Source: Paenibacillaceae bacterium (GTDB taxonomy: Bacteria > Bacillota > Clostridia > Lachnospirales > Lachnospiraceae). From it: 36,386 nucleotides of DNA. The translations under genes and the position numbers were made by a program. Each line of letters begins with the position of its first letter. The first letter of the stretch is position 1. The stretch lies in the NCBI GenBank assembly GCA_015057775.1, contig SVDT01000010.1:1-36386 (forward strand), in the 5' to 3' direction. The notes beneath the pieces are model-generated. The model did not search any database. It was not told the origin of the DNA and worked only from the letters and a program-made list of their open reading frames with translations. Positions 1-8,420 of the stretch are shown here, in pieces.

Positions 1-894
1 GGTCATATCGTATGCTTCCAGAAGTCCGAATTCTTTCTTAATGGAATGACCCACTTCGTAAACCGACATATTGCTGCCTTCATTGGTTACCTGGGTTGTC
101 ATGACCACGGTTTTCCCAAGAGAAATCCATTTTTCAATGGCCTTATAAAAATCACCGGTATCATAGGAAGGGAGACCGCCTACACCAAAGGATTCTATAA
201 TAACTGCATCGTAATGCTCTGCCATATAATCCAGAACATCCGCACCCATGGATGGAATCAGCTTTAAAAGTGCCACGTTAAAATTCAGCTTATGAAAAAA
301 CAGGGGACTTGCAAAGCGGTTATTTTTTTTATCATCCAGATAAAAGATTACATGTCCATCCTGAATTGTAGCGATATAGGGAAAATTAATGCTGGAAAAT
401 GCGTTGTAGCTTTTGGTCCGTTCCTTTTTCCCCCTTGTACCGGAAATTACTTTTCCATCAAAAACGATGTTTACGTCATGGGAACGGTCATCGCTGGCAA
501 AACGAAGGCTGTCAGATAAATTGGTTCTTGCATCCGTATTTTCCATGTCGATGGGTTTTTGAGCACCGGTTATGACAATGGGCTTTGGGGAGTTCTGCAC
601 CAGATAAGAAAGAGCCGCTGCTGTGTAAGCCATGGTATCCGTGCCGTGGCAGATGACAAAGCCGTCATAAGCATTGTAATGATCTTCAATGGCTTTTGCA
701 ATTACCAGCCAGTGCTTTGGCTGCATATTGGTGCTGTCTATATTGAATATCTGAAGACTGTCTACCTGACAGAAATCCGCCGCATCGGGAACATAGGAGA
801 GAAGTTCGTCTGAAGTCAGAAGGGGCTTTAAACCAGAATCTCCTCTTTTGCATGCAATCGTACCACCGGTTCCCAGCATCATTATTTTTTTCAT
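1..894 (-). CDS. ansA: Type I (cytoplasmic) L-asparaginase, 3' end cut by window edge
   Basis: Hydrolyses L-asparagine to aspartate and ammonia. I translated the reverse strand by hand: the protein begins MKKIMMLGTGGTIACKRG and is open to base 1, giving 298 codons of a family usually about 325-340 residues long, so only the C-terminal end is missing. Both catalytic threonine motifs of the asparaginase/glutaminase family are visible: GGTIA near residue 11 and CHGTDTMAYTAAALS near residue 85. There is no signal peptide, which fits the cytoplasmic type I enzyme rather than periplasmic type II. The start at 894 is preceded by an AGGAGGT ribosome binding site. The gene is divergent from the DUF4250 gene. 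Family assignment is firm; substrate preference is inferred from the family. Confidence 0.93.
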   Translation of the reverse strand, partial: MKKIMMLGTGGTIACKRGDSGLKPLLTSDELLSYVPDAADFCQVDSLQIFNIDSTNMQPKHWLVIAKAIEDHYNAYDGFVICHGTDTMAYTAAALSYLVQNSPKPIVITGAQKPIDMENTDARTNLSDSLRFASDDRSHDVNIVFDGKVISGTRGKKERTKSYNAFSSINFPYIATIQDGHVIFYLDDKKNNRFASPLFFHKLNFNVALLKLIPSMGADVLDYMAEHYDAVIIESFGVGGLPSYDTGDFYKAIEKWISLGKTVVMTTQVTNEGSNMSVYEVGHSIKKEFGLLEAYDMT

Positions 895-925
895 TTGAAG
901 TACCTCCTGATGGATTATGAACCTG

Positions 926-934
926 ATTGTAGCA
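926..934 (-). promoter_or_regulatory. Likely extended -10 promoter for the asparaginase gene
   Basis: The reverse strand reads TGCTACAAT, an extended -10 element (TGn plus TACAAT), 31 bases upstream of the asparaginase start codon. No good -35 hexamer sits 16-18 bases further upstream, which is tolerated for extended -10 promoters. Inferred from sequence only. Confidence 0.5.
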
Positions 935-963
935 TTTCTTTTTCCATTCGTATAGGTGATTTC

Positions 964-992
964 TTGAAAATAAAATAAATCTATGCTAAAAT
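964..992 (+). promoter_or_regulatory. Sigma-A-type promoter for the DUF4250 gene
   Basis: TTGAAA (964-969), a 17-base AT-rich spacer, then TAAAAT (987-992). It lies about 30 bases upstream of the small gene at 1023 and is divergent from the asparaginase promoter. Confidence 0.65.
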
Positions 993-1022
993 GAGGGACA
1001 AACAGTTGCAGGAGATAATAGA

Positions 1023-1202
1023 ATGGCTAATATACCAAGAGATCCGGTTATGCTGCTCAGTTACATGAATACTCAGCTGAGAGATTATTATCCATCTTTA
1101 AGTGAGTGCTGTCTGAGCCTGGGAATTGAGGAAGAAGAGATTGTAAAGTCACTGGCCTCCATTGATTACCGGTATGACAATGAAAAAAATCAGTTTTTGT
1201 AA
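1023..1202 (+). CDS. DUF4250 family mini-protein, 59 residues
   Basis: A small conserved protein of unknown function. The translation begins MANIPRDPVMLLSYMNTQLR and ends SIDYRYDNEKNQF-L; the pattern of an N-terminal PRDPVMLLS, a central LRDYYPSL and a C-terminal LASIDYxYDxxxNQF is what I recognise as DUF4250, a family common in Clostridia. The start has a ribosome binding site (AGGAG) eight bases upstream. The gene is flanked by its own promoter (964-992) and a strong terminator (1216-1248), so it appears to be a free-standing transcription unit. The charged helical composition suggests a small helical, possibly DNA- or protein-binding fold, but no role is known to me. Confidence 0.85.
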   Translation: MANIPRDPVMLLSYMNTQLRDYYPSLSECCLSLGIEEEEIVKSLASIDYRYDNEKNQFL

Positions 1203-1215
1203 ATGAAGTGGATAC

Positions 1216-1248
1216 AAAAGGGTCGTCGCAGCTGCGGGGACCCTTTTT
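1216..1248 (+). terminator. Rho-independent terminator after the DUF4250 gene
   Basis: The arms AAAAGGGTC and GACCCTTTT enclose a GC-rich centre containing the palindrome CGCAGCTGCG, and are followed by a T run. It begins 14 bases after the stop codon of the small gene. Confidence 0.85.
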
Positions 1249-1393
1249 GGAAAATAGATTTGAGACTATTTGCAGGAGTCACACCATAAAATTATTAGAA
1301 TGAAAGAGCAGAAATTAGGAAAACTGTTTCATGTAGAAGGTATGAATACTTAAAACGATGAAACCGGTTAGGAAGAGAAGGGAGGGATTTAAT

Positions 1394-2905
1394 ATGGAAT
1401 CTGTCTGGAATCAGAGCATAGCAGTCTGGAAATGGCTCATGGATCATTTAATCTATATAAACCTGATTCTTTCTGTTATCATTGTTTTTTTTCAAAGGAG
1501 GGATCCAAAGGCAGTCTGGACCTGGCTTTTAGCGTTGTATTTTATTCCCGTATTCGGTTTTCTCTTTTATCTTATACTTGGGCAGGATATGAGAAAAGGT
1601 AAGATGTTCCGGGTTAAGGAAGTGGAGGACCGGATGCGTTACTCTGCCAGAAATCAGGAGGAGTTTTTAAAAAGTCATGATATCGGACTGGATTCTTCTC
1701 TTGCAAGGGACTATTCCGACCTGGTCATGTACAATTTAGAAACCTCAGGTTCCGTTCTCACCGTTGACAATACCGTTGAAATTTTTACCGATGGTGTTAA
1801 AAAGTTCCAGGATCTCAGGGAAGAACTTTCAAAAGCAAGCCGGTTTATCCATCTGCAGTATTATATTATAAAAAATGATGAGCTGTTTGACTCCATCATT
1901 CCCATATTAATTGAACGGGCAAAGGCCGGTGTAGAAGTCCGGATTCTCTGTGACGGTATGGGTGGAAGGTTCATGCGCAAATCAAAATGGGACATTTTAA
2001 AGAAAAGCGGTGTTAAGGTTGGTATTTTCTTCCCGCCAGTGCTTGGAAGGCTGCACCTGCGTATTAACTATAGAAATCACAGAAAAATTGTTGTGATTGA
2101 TAACCGGATTGGTTATGTGGGCGGTTTCAATATAGGGAGAGAATATATTTCCAAAGACCCTAAGTTCGGTTACTGGAGAGATACTCATTTAAAGCTTCAG
2201 GGTGGATCTGTTTTAAGTCTTCAGATCCGTTTTGCTCTGGACTGGAATTATGCAGTTGGGGAAAACCTATTTAAAAATATGACTTACTTCTGTGAAGACG
2301 AAGATGGAGCCTGTCTTTATAATATGGGAGTAGTGGATATCAATCAGGTAGAAAAAAAACTTGGAATTCAGATTATTGCAAGTGGTCCTGACGCCAGAAG
2401 CAGACAGATCCGGGATAATTATATCCGGCTGTTCTCAAAAGCAAAGCATCATATCTATATACAGACTCCCTATTTTGTACCCGATGATGCGGTCCTTTCT
2501 GCCCTCAGGATGGCTGCCAGATCAGGCGTGGATGTAAGGCTCATGATACCATGCAAACCGGACCATCCCTTTGTTTACTGGGCCACCTATTCCTACGTTG
2601 GAGATCTTTTATCCGAAGGTGCCAGATGCTATACCTATGAAAATGGATTTCTTCATTCAAAGGGAGTAATGACAGACGGAAAAGTCAGTTCCTATGGGAC
2701 TGCCAATATGGATATCCGCAGCTTTGAACTGAATTTTGAAGTCAATGCAGTGATCTATGATGAAGAGACTACCAGAAAATTAGAAGAGTTATTTCTGGAA
2801 GATTTAAAGGTATGTGAAGAGATTACACCAGAGAGATATGAAGCCAGAAGCATCTTCATTCGGATTAAGGAACAGGGCAGCAGACTTCTCTCACCTCTTT
2901 TATAG
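1394..2905 (+). CDS. cls: Cardiolipin synthase (phospholipase D superfamily)
   Basis: Joins two phosphatidylglycerol molecules into cardiolipin at the membrane. The protein (503 residues from this start) has two N-terminal membrane helices (about 12-31 and 38-59), a PLD N-terminal region ending in LGQDMRKGK, and two HKD catalytic motifs: HRKIVVID near residue 229 and HSKGVMTD near residue 421, each followed by the usual GG/GTAN sequence. Length matches the Gram-positive family. An ATG 36 bases upstream (1358) is in frame, but the ATG at 1394 follows a GGGAGGGA site at proper spacing, so I use it. It is followed in the same direction by a PF06541 protein and an acyltransferase, an envelope-lipid context. 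Confidence 0.93.
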   Translation: MESVWNQSIAVWKWLMDHLIYINLILSVIIVFFQRRDPKAVWTWLLALYFIPVFGFLFYLILGQDMRKGKMFRVKEVEDRMRYSARNQEEFLKSHDIGLDSSLARDYSDLVMYNLETSGSVLTVDNTVEIFTDGVKKFQDLREELSKASRFIHLQYYIIKNDELFDSIIPILIERAKAGVEVRILCDGMGGRFMRKSKWDILKKSGVKVGIFFPPVLGRLHLRINYRNHRKIVVIDNRIGYVGGFNIGREYISKDPKFGYWRDTHLKLQGGSVLSLQIRFALDWNYAVGENLFKNMTYFCEDEDGACLYNMGVVDINQVEKKLGIQIIASGPDARSRQIRDNYIRLFSKAKHHIYIQTPYFVPDDAVLSALRMAARSGVDVRLMIPCKPDHPFVYWATYSYVGDLLSEGARCYTYENGFLHSKGVMTDGKVSSYGTANMDIRSFELNFEVNAVIYDEETTRKLEELFLEDLKVCEEITPERYEARSIFIRIKEQGSRLLSPLL

Positions 2906-2949
2906 AATTCTTTGACAGCAAAACATAATATCTCCATGTCCGGCACATA

Positions 2950-3420
2950 ATGATGCTTATGAAGATACTATCACAATTAAACTTAAAAGAGATACCCTTA
3001 AATTTTTGTAAATGCGGGGTAACAGGCTGGTGCCTGGAAGTAATGTTTACTGCAACAGACTCCTTCTTACGTCATGACTGGCGTCTGATGGGTCAGACAT
3101 CTCTTCTTATGTTTCCTATTTATGGATGCGGAGCATTTCTGGCACCCATTGGATTGATGATTGACCACTGGGTCAATCCCAGATCCGGTCTGGCCGCTGC
3201 CCGAACGGATATTGCCATTCGTCATGGATTCCTTTATATGGTGCTGATTTTTGTGGCAGAGTATTTCTCCGGAACACTTTTACGCGGCAGGGGAATCTGC
3301 CCATGGGATTATACCGGCAGGAGCACTAACATTGACGGCCTGATCCGTCTGGATTTTGCACCGCTGTGGTTTGCTACGGGATTATTATTCGAACAAATTA
3401 CAAAAAAGAAAGGCAGGTAG
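2950..3420 (+). CDS. PF06541-type integral membrane protein (putative ABC transporter permease type IV)
   Basis: A 156-residue membrane protein with about four hydrophobic segments. It carries signature runs I recognise from PF06541 (CmpB/DUF1113): CGVTGWCLEVMFT, LMGQTSLLMFPIYGCGAFLAP, and CPWDYTGRSTNIDGLIRLD followed by FAPLWFATGLLFE. Despite the family name, the transport role is unproven. The start is uncertain: ATGs occur at 2950, 2953 and 2959 and none has a convincing ribosome binding site; 2959 is equally plausible. The gene follows cls after 44 bases and precedes plsC, so a membrane-lipid or envelope role is possible but only inferred from position. Confidence 0.75.
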   Translation: MMLMKILSQLNLKEIPLNFCKCGVTGWCLEVMFTATDSFLRHDWRLMGQTSLLMFPIYGCGAFLAPIGLMIDHWVNPRSGLAAARTDIAIRHGFLYMVLIFVAEYFSGTLLRGRGICPWDYTGRSTNIDGLIRLDFAPLWFATGLLFEQITKKKGR

Positions 3421-3437
3421 TATTGTAATTAAAGAGT

Positions 3438-3463
3438 CCATTCTATATAATAGATGGAATGGA
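3438..3463 (+). promoter_or_regulatory. Hairpin abutting the plsC ribosome binding site
   Basis: TCCATTCTAT (3438-3447) can pair with ATAG plus GAATGGA downstream, with a three-base bulge. The right arm runs into the GGAGG of the plsC ribosome binding site, so folding would partly hide it. Whether this has any regulatory effect is unknown. Confidence 0.3.
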
Positions 3464-3474
3464 GGATTAGACCA

Positions 3475-4233
3475 ATGATTCGATTTATTCTTGTAGCAGC
3501 ATCCGTTATACTTTATCTGATCTTAAGCATCCCGGTTCTGGTTTTTGAGAACATGGCTGGTAAAAAGAACCTTCGTGCAAGCGATAAGCGAAGTATTTCT
3601 AATGTCCGGTGGATCTTTAAGATTATCCTGTTTTTTGCAGGAGTTAAAATTACAGTAAAAGGAAAAGAAAAGATACCAGTTGACCAGGCTGTTCTGTATG
3701 TGGGAAATCATAGAAGTTATTTTGATATTCTTGTTGGCTATACCACAGCTCCTGGTCTGGTGGGATTTGTGGCTAAAAAAGAGATGGAAAAAATCCCGCT
3801 GCTCTCCGGCTGGATGAAGCATGTGAACTGCCTGTTTTTGGACAGACAGAATGTAAAAGAAGGGTTAAAAACCATTCTCCAGGGAATTGAGCAGGTGAAA
3901 AACGGAGTCTCTGTCTGGATTTTTCCGGAAGGAACCAGGAACGCAAATGATGATATAATGGATCTTCTTCCTTTTAAGGAAGGCAGCTTAAAAATAGCAG
4001 AAAAAAGCGGCTGTCCGGTAGTTCCGGTTGCCATAACCGGAACGGCAGAAGTATTTGAGAAGCACTTACCATTTATTCGGTCTTCAAAAGTAACCATTGA
4101 ATTTGGAGAGCCGTTCCTGGTGAAAGAGCTGGAACCGGAATCTAAAAAATTCCCCGGTGCCTATGTAAAAAAACAGATTGAGAGTATGCTGGAAGAAGAA
4201 CTTTCCCTTCAGGGAAAGCTGACAGGCCGTTAA
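3475..4233 (+). CDS. plsC: 1-acyl-sn-glycerol-3-phosphate acyltransferase (PlsC family)
   Basis: Transfers an acyl group to lysophosphatidic acid to make phosphatidic acid, the precursor of membrane phospholipids. The 252-residue protein has one N-terminal membrane helix (about residues 3-24), the catalytic NHRSYFD (H-x4-D) block near residue 81, and the substrate-binding FPEGTRN motif near residue 150. The ATG at 3475 is preceded by GGAGG at good spacing; an in-frame upstream ATG at 3454 lacks a site and would place the real site inside the gene, so I reject it. It lies 54 bases after the PF06541 gene and 34 bases before pheA. Family firm; exact acyl specificity not readable. Confidence 0.92.
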   Translation: MIRFILVAASVILYLILSIPVLVFENMAGKKNLRASDKRSISNVRWIFKIILFFAGVKITVKGKEKIPVDQAVLYVGNHRSYFDILVGYTTAPGLVGFVAKKEMEKIPLLSGWMKHVNCLFLDRQNVKEGLKTILQGIEQVKNGVSVWIFPEGTRNANDDIMDLLPFKEGSLKIAEKSGCPVVPVAITGTAEVFEKHLPFIRSSKVTIEFGEPFLVKELEPESKKFPGAYVKKQIESMLEEELSLQGKLTGR

Positions 4234-4267
4234 AGAAGACCAACAGATAAGGCAGAGGAATGGACAT

Positions 4268-5404
4268 ATGAAAAAATTAGACTTGCTTGAGATCAGAGGA
4301 CAGTTAGACAGCATTGACCGTGAAATTGTGGAACTGTTCGAAAAGAGGATGAGACTGAGCGGCGAGGTGGCTGAATTTAAGATTGAAACCGGAAAGCCGG
4401 TTTACGATAAGGAACGGGAAAACCAGAAAATTGATTCCGTAACCGGAATGGTGGAAGATGCATTCATGAAGCAGGCAGTCAGTGAACTGTTTACCCAGAT
4501 GATGACCATCAGCCGCCATTATCAGTACAAGCTGATGGCGGAGCACGGAATGAAAGGGGAAGATACCTTTCAACCGGTAAAAAGTATTCCTATAGATGGA
4601 GTGAGAGTGGTTTATCAGGGGGTTGAGGGTGCATACAGTCATGCTGCCACACTCCAGTATTTCGGAACGGATGTCAGCTGTTATCATGTGGTTACCTTTG
4701 AGGATGCCATGAAGGAAGTGGAGTCCGGCCATGCGGATTATGCGGTTCTTCCTATAGAAAATTCCTCTGCCGGTGCTGTGATTGATAACTATGATCTGTT
4801 GATGAAATACAACAATTATATAGTGGCGGAGACATTTTTAACTGTAAATCATGCGCTGTTAGGGCTGAAAGATTCAAGACCGGAAGAGATCCGTACTGTA
4901 TTCAGCCACCCTCAGGCACTGATGCAGTGTTCGGAATTTTTAAATGCCAACAGGAACTGGAAGCAGATCAGTGTGGAGAATACTGCGGCTGCTGCTAAAA
5001 AGATTATAGAAGAAGGAGATCCCACTCAGGCTGCTGTGGCCAGTGAAACCGCGGCCAGACTTTATGGACTGAAAGTTCTTAATTCTTCCATCAATCATAA
5101 TAAGTCCAATACCACCCGGTTTATTATCCTGTCAAACAAAAGGATCTACCGGGAGGAAGCACAAAAAATCAGCATCAGCTTTGAACTGCCCCATAAGAGC
5201 GGTACTCTTTACAACATGCTGAGCAATATGATTTATAATGGAGTCAGCATGATTATGATAGAGTCAAGACCCATTCCAGGAAGAAACTGGGAATACCGCT
5301 TCTTTGTAGATATGGAAGGAAATTTAAGTGAATGTTCCATTCAGAATGCGCTGAAAGGGATTTTAGAAGAGGGACGCAATATGAGAGTCCTGGGAAATTA
5401 TTAA
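4268..5404 (+). CDS. pheA: Bifunctional chorismate mutase / prephenate dehydratase
   Basis: Converts chorismate to prephenate and then to phenylpyruvate in phenylalanine synthesis. Three domains are visible in 378 residues: an AroQ chorismate mutase helix bundle at about 1-85 (LLEIRGQLDSIDREIVELF, then KRMRLSGEVAEFK), a prephenate dehydratase at about 112-290 (YQGVEGAYSH, VLPIENSSAGAV, and SNTTRFIIL containing the catalytic TRF), and a C-terminal ACT regulatory domain (ELPHKSGTLYNML, then ESRPIPGRNWEYRFFVD). The GTL and ESRP motifs bind phenylalanine in homologues, so feedback inhibition is expected. The P-protein fusion is full length. No attenuator or T-box is visible in the 34 bases upstream. 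Confidence 0.95.
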   Translation: MKKLDLLEIRGQLDSIDREIVELFEKRMRLSGEVAEFKIETGKPVYDKERENQKIDSVTGMVEDAFMKQAVSELFTQMMTISRHYQYKLMAEHGMKGEDTFQPVKSIPIDGVRVVYQGVEGAYSHAATLQYFGTDVSCYHVVTFEDAMKEVESGHADYAVLPIENSSAGAVIDNYDLLMKYNNYIVAETFLTVNHALLGLKDSRPEEIRTVFSHPQALMQCSEFLNANRNWKQISVENTAAAAKKIIEEGDPTQAAVASETAARLYGLKVLNSSINHNKSNTTRFIILSNKRIYREEAQKISISFELPHKSGTLYNMLSNMIYNGVSMIMIESRPIPGRNWEYRFFVDMEGNLSECSIQNALKGILEEGRNMRVLGNY

Positions 5405-5414
5405 GGAATTCAGA

Positions 5415-5447
5415 GAGGTTCGGCCTGTATTAAGGCCGGACTTCCGT
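5415..5447 (+). terminator. Weak hairpin between pheA and the DUF815 gene
   Basis: GGTTCGGCCT pairs with AGGCCGGACT around a six-base loop, with two wobble pairs. Only a short T tract (GTTT) follows, so it may be a weak terminator or an RNA-processing hairpin. Confidence 0.4.
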
Positions 5448-5470
5448 TTACACAGGGAGGAATAAGGAAC

Positions 5471-6754
5471 GTGAAGGAACTGATTATATACCGTGATTTA
5501 AAATATCAGAAACTTTTTGACCAGATGTTAAGACAGCTGACTCTTATCCAGGAGAAAAATACAGAAACAATGCCGGAATCCTTCGCCTGTGCCGGTCAGC
5601 TTATCGAGCTGGCAGCATCTTATGGCTTTGAGGGGAATCTCTGGCATTGTTTTTTAGCATTGTGCCTGGCAGATAACGAAAACGCTTACAGTACCTCCTG
5701 CGAAATAACAGGTCCCATTCAGGGAACATTAAATCAGCTGGCAGCCCATGATTTTAAGATTATGAAAGAGCTGTTTGATCAGGACATACGGGCATTAGAC
5801 TGCGGGGAAGAAGAGGGAATCTGGTCGGCTCTTTCTGATTACCATGCCAATAACGGCAATAGTAAAATTTATAACAGACGAATTCGTGATCAGATCGTAA
5901 CGCTTGCAGTGGAGTTAAAGGAAGCTCCCGATGTGAAAGCCTTCGGTGAAAAAATAACCTTATTCTATAAGAATTTCGGCGTAGGAAAATTCGGTTTGAA
6001 TAAGGCCTTTCGTGTGGAGGAGACGGATCAGGAGCCTCAGATCATTCCCATTACCAGTATGGATCACATATATCTCAATGAATTAGTGGGATATGAAAGG
6101 CAGAAGGAGAAGCTGATAGAAAACACGGAAGCATTCTTAGATGGGAAGGCGGCTAATAACGTTCTCTTGTTTGGCGACAGCGGAACCGGGAAATCTTCAA
6201 GTATCAAAGCCATTTTAAATGAATATTATGATAGAGGTTTGAGGATTATAGAAGTATATAAGCACCAGTTTCATACACTTTCCAAGGTACAGGAACAAAT
6301 CAAAGACAGAAATTATAAGTTTATCATTTATATGGATGATCTGTCTTTTGAGGATACGGAACTGGAATATAAATATTTAAAGGCGATTATCGAGGGCGGC
6401 CTGGCAAAGAAGCCTGGCAATGTTTTAATCTATGCAACCTCAAACCGCCGTCATTTAATTCGTGAAAAATTCAGCGATAAGAGACAACTGGATGATGAAT
6501 TACATAATAATGATACCGTCCAGGAGAAGCTTTCCCTTGTGGCACGATTTGGTGTAACCATTTATTATGGTGCTCCGGAACCAGCTGAATTTAAAGAGAT
6601 TGTAAAGCAGCTGGCAGCCCGCAGCCAGATTTCCATGCCCTTAGAAGAACTTTATCAAAAAGCAAATATATGGGAACTGAACCACGGCGGTTTATCTGGA
6701 AGAACAGCAAGCCAGTTTATTACCTATCTTTTGGGAAAAGAGAAAAATAATTAA
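5471..6754 (+). CDS. DUF815 family AAA+ ATPase
   Basis: A 427-residue protein with an N-terminal helical region of about 190 residues and a C-terminal AAA+ ATPase. The Walker A motif FGDSGTGKSSS is near residue 236, the Walker B-like FIIYMDDLSFE near residue 291, and a sensor-1-like YATSNRRHL near residue 324. I recognise this as DUF815, a conserved family without an established function; it is usually described as a predicted ATPase of the AAA+ superfamily. The start is GTG, 10 bases after an AGGGAGG site. It is upstream of the ppx-ppk pair but separated by 97 bases with a possible promoter, so co-transcription is uncertain. Confidence 0.85.
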   Translation: MKELIIYRDLKYQKLFDQMLRQLTLIQEKNTETMPESFACAGQLIELAASYGFEGNLWHCFLALCLADNENAYSTSCEITGPIQGTLNQLAAHDFKIMKELFDQDIRALDCGEEEGIWSALSDYHANNGNSKIYNRRIRDQIVTLAVELKEAPDVKAFGEKITLFYKNFGVGKFGLNKAFRVEETDQEPQIIPITSMDHIYLNELVGYERQKEKLIENTEAFLDGKAANNVLLFGDSGTGKSSSIKAILNEYYDRGLRIIEVYKHQFHTLSKVQEQIKDRNYKFIIYMDDLSFEDTELEYKYLKAIIEGGLAKKPGNVLIYATSNRRHLIREKFSDKRQLDDELHNNDTVQEKLSLVARFGVTIYYGAPEPAEFKEIVKQLAARSQISMPLEELYQKANIWELNHGGLSGRTASQFITYLLGKEKNN

Positions 6755-6778
6755 TCTTTTTGCAAATTTTACCGATAT

Positions 6779-6810
6779 TTGACACAAAAGGGAATAAAAT
6801 AAGGTAGAAT
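6779..6810 (+). promoter_or_regulatory. Possible promoter for the ppx-ppk pair
   Basis: TTGACA (6779-6784) and TAGAAT (6805-6810) are present but 20 bases apart, longer than the usual 16-18. An 8-base-pair hairpin (ACTGTCCT with AGGGCAGT, 6819-6838) follows just before the ribosome binding site. The promoter call is tentative because of the spacing. Confidence 0.4.
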
Positions 6811-6851
6811 AGTAAAAAACTGTCCTGTAGAGGGCAGTGAGGAGGACAAGT

Positions 6852-8420
6852 ATGGCAATCAGATTATTTGCCGCTATTGATGTGGGATCTTTTGAACTTG
6901 AACTTGGCATCTATGAGATTTCCCCTAAAACAGGAATCCGCAAGATTGATCATGTCCGCCATGTCATCGCCCTTGGTAGGGACACCTATAAGAACGGAAA
7001 AATCCGCTACGAATTAGTAGACGAAATGTGTAAGGTAATTGAAGACTTTGCAGATATTATGCAGTCCTATAAAGTCACAGGATACCGTGCCTATGCGACC
7101 AGCGCACTTCGGGAAGCAAAAAACAGTCAGATCGTACTGGATCAGATCCGGGTAAGAACCGGCATTGAGGTCCAGATTATCAGCAATTCCGAGCAGCGTT
7201 TTATCAGTTACAAGGCAATCGCCTCTAAAGATGCGGAATTTAATAAAATCATACAAAAAGGAACTGCTATCGTAGATGTGGGATTTGGCAGTATGCAGGT
7301 ATCCTTATTTGATAAGGACGCTCTTATATCCACCCAGAACCTGATGCTTGGAGTATTAAGAATCCGTGAGATGATGGGCGATATGCAGGTGAGTACCCAG
7401 ATGCAGAACACCCTGATCGAAGAGATGGTTGACAATGAGTTAAACACCTTCCGCAAGGTTTATTTAAGAGACCGTGAGATTAAAAATCTCATCGGGATCG
7501 GGGAGAGCATCCTTTATCTTTCGAGAGAAAGCCATGGGGGAAAACCGGTAGAGTGGATCACTGCGGAAGAATTTATTAATTTTTATGAGAAGATTAAGTT
7601 AATGTCACTTGACCAGATTCAGGACCGGTTTGGTGTCAACGCAGAATACGCCGCTCTTTTAGTTCCTGCCACGATTATTTTTAAACGTGTATTGGAACTG
7701 ACAGGAGCTGAGATGTTCTGGATTCCAGGAATCCGCTTATGTGACAGCATTGCTGCAGAATACGCAGAAGAAGCCAGGACTGTGAAATTTCATCATGATT
7801 TTTCTGAGGATATTCTGGCTGCCTCCAGGAACATGGCAAAGCGTTATAAGTGTCATGGTCCTCATACGGTCTGTATGGAAAAGTATGTACTTGGTATTTT
7901 CGACTGTATGAAGAAGTATCACGGTATGGGCAAACGGGAGCGGCTTCTTTTACAGATTGCGGCCATTTTACATGCATGCGGCAAATTTATCAGCATGAAA
8001 AAACCAAGTGAGTCCGCTTACAGTATTATTATGTCAACTGAAATAATTGGACTGTCCCATATGGAGCGGGAAATTATTGCCAATGTAGTACGGTACAACG
8101 GTCTGGAATTTGATTATAACCGGGTGCAGCTCAATGAGGAATTATTCCGTAATACAAAGGGAGAGTTGTCTCATGAGGATATTACCATTTTAATCGCAAA
8201 GCTGACAGCCATATTAAGGCTTGCCAATTCCATGGACCGCAGCCACAAACAGAAATTATCAGACAGCCGGATGAATGTTAAGGAAGGGAAGCTTGTAGTA
8301 ACCACTTCTTATGAAGGAGATATGACACTGGAAGCATTATCGTTTAATCAGAAGGCAGATTTTTTTGAGGAGATATTTGGTATCAGGCCTGTACTGAGGC
8401 AGAAGAGGAGGTTATCCTGA
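6852..8420 (+). CDS. ppx: Ppx/GppA family exopolyphosphatase-like protein
   Basis: Ppx/GppA proteins hydrolyse terminal phosphates of inorganic polyphosphate or the pppGpp 5' phosphate. The 522-residue protein has the two-lobed ASKHA fold at about 1-300 and a C-terminal HD-like helical domain (about 310-480). The start at 6852 follows GAGGAGG; a GTG at 6837 would place that site inside the gene. Odd features: the first phosphate loop reads AAIDVGSFELELGIYEI instead of the usual DxGSNS, and the second reads VDVGFGSMQ instead of DxGGGSxE. The HD-like motif reads AAILHACGKF, lacking the metal-binding aspartate, which is also absent in E. coli Ppx. The gene overlaps ppk by one base, supporting a polyphosphate role; retained catalysis is uncertain. 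Confidence 0.85.
   Translation: MAIRLFAAIDVGSFELELGIYEISPKTGIRKIDHVRHVIALGRDTYKNGKIRYELVDEMCKVIEDFADIMQSYKVTGYRAYATSALREAKNSQIVLDQIRVRTGIEVQIISNSEQRFISYKAIASKDAEFNKIIQKGTAIVDVGFGSMQVSLFDKDALISTQNLMLGVLRIREMMGDMQVSTQMQNTLIEEMVDNELNTFRKVYLRDREIKNLIGIGESILYLSRESHGGKPVEWITAEEFINFYEKIKLMSLDQIQDRFGVNAEYAALLVPATIIFKRVLELTGAEMFWIPGIRLCDSIAAEYAEEARTVKFHHDFSEDILAASRNMAKRYKCHGPHTVCMEKYVLGIFDCMKKYHGMGKRERLLLQIAAILHACGKFISMKKPSESAYSIIMSTEIIGLSHMEREIIANVVRYNGLEFDYNRVQLNEELFRNTKGELSHEDITILIAKLTAILRLANSMDRSHKQKLSDSRMNVKEGKLVVTTSYEGDMTLEALSFNQKADFFEEIFGIRPVLRQKRRLS

Noticed and set aside
46-813. Three open frames on the plus strand at the left edge
   Set aside because: They lie antisense to the L-asparaginase gene, which is confirmed by its catalytic motifs on the minus strand.
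1997-2188. Minus-strand open frame inside the cardiolipin synthase
   Set aside because: Shadow of a gene with clear HKD motifs; no ribosome binding site or recognisable domain.
6837-6851. Upstream GTG start for the ppx-like gene
   Set aside because: The codons would consist of the GAGGAGG ribosome binding site itself; ATG at 6852 fits the family N-terminus.
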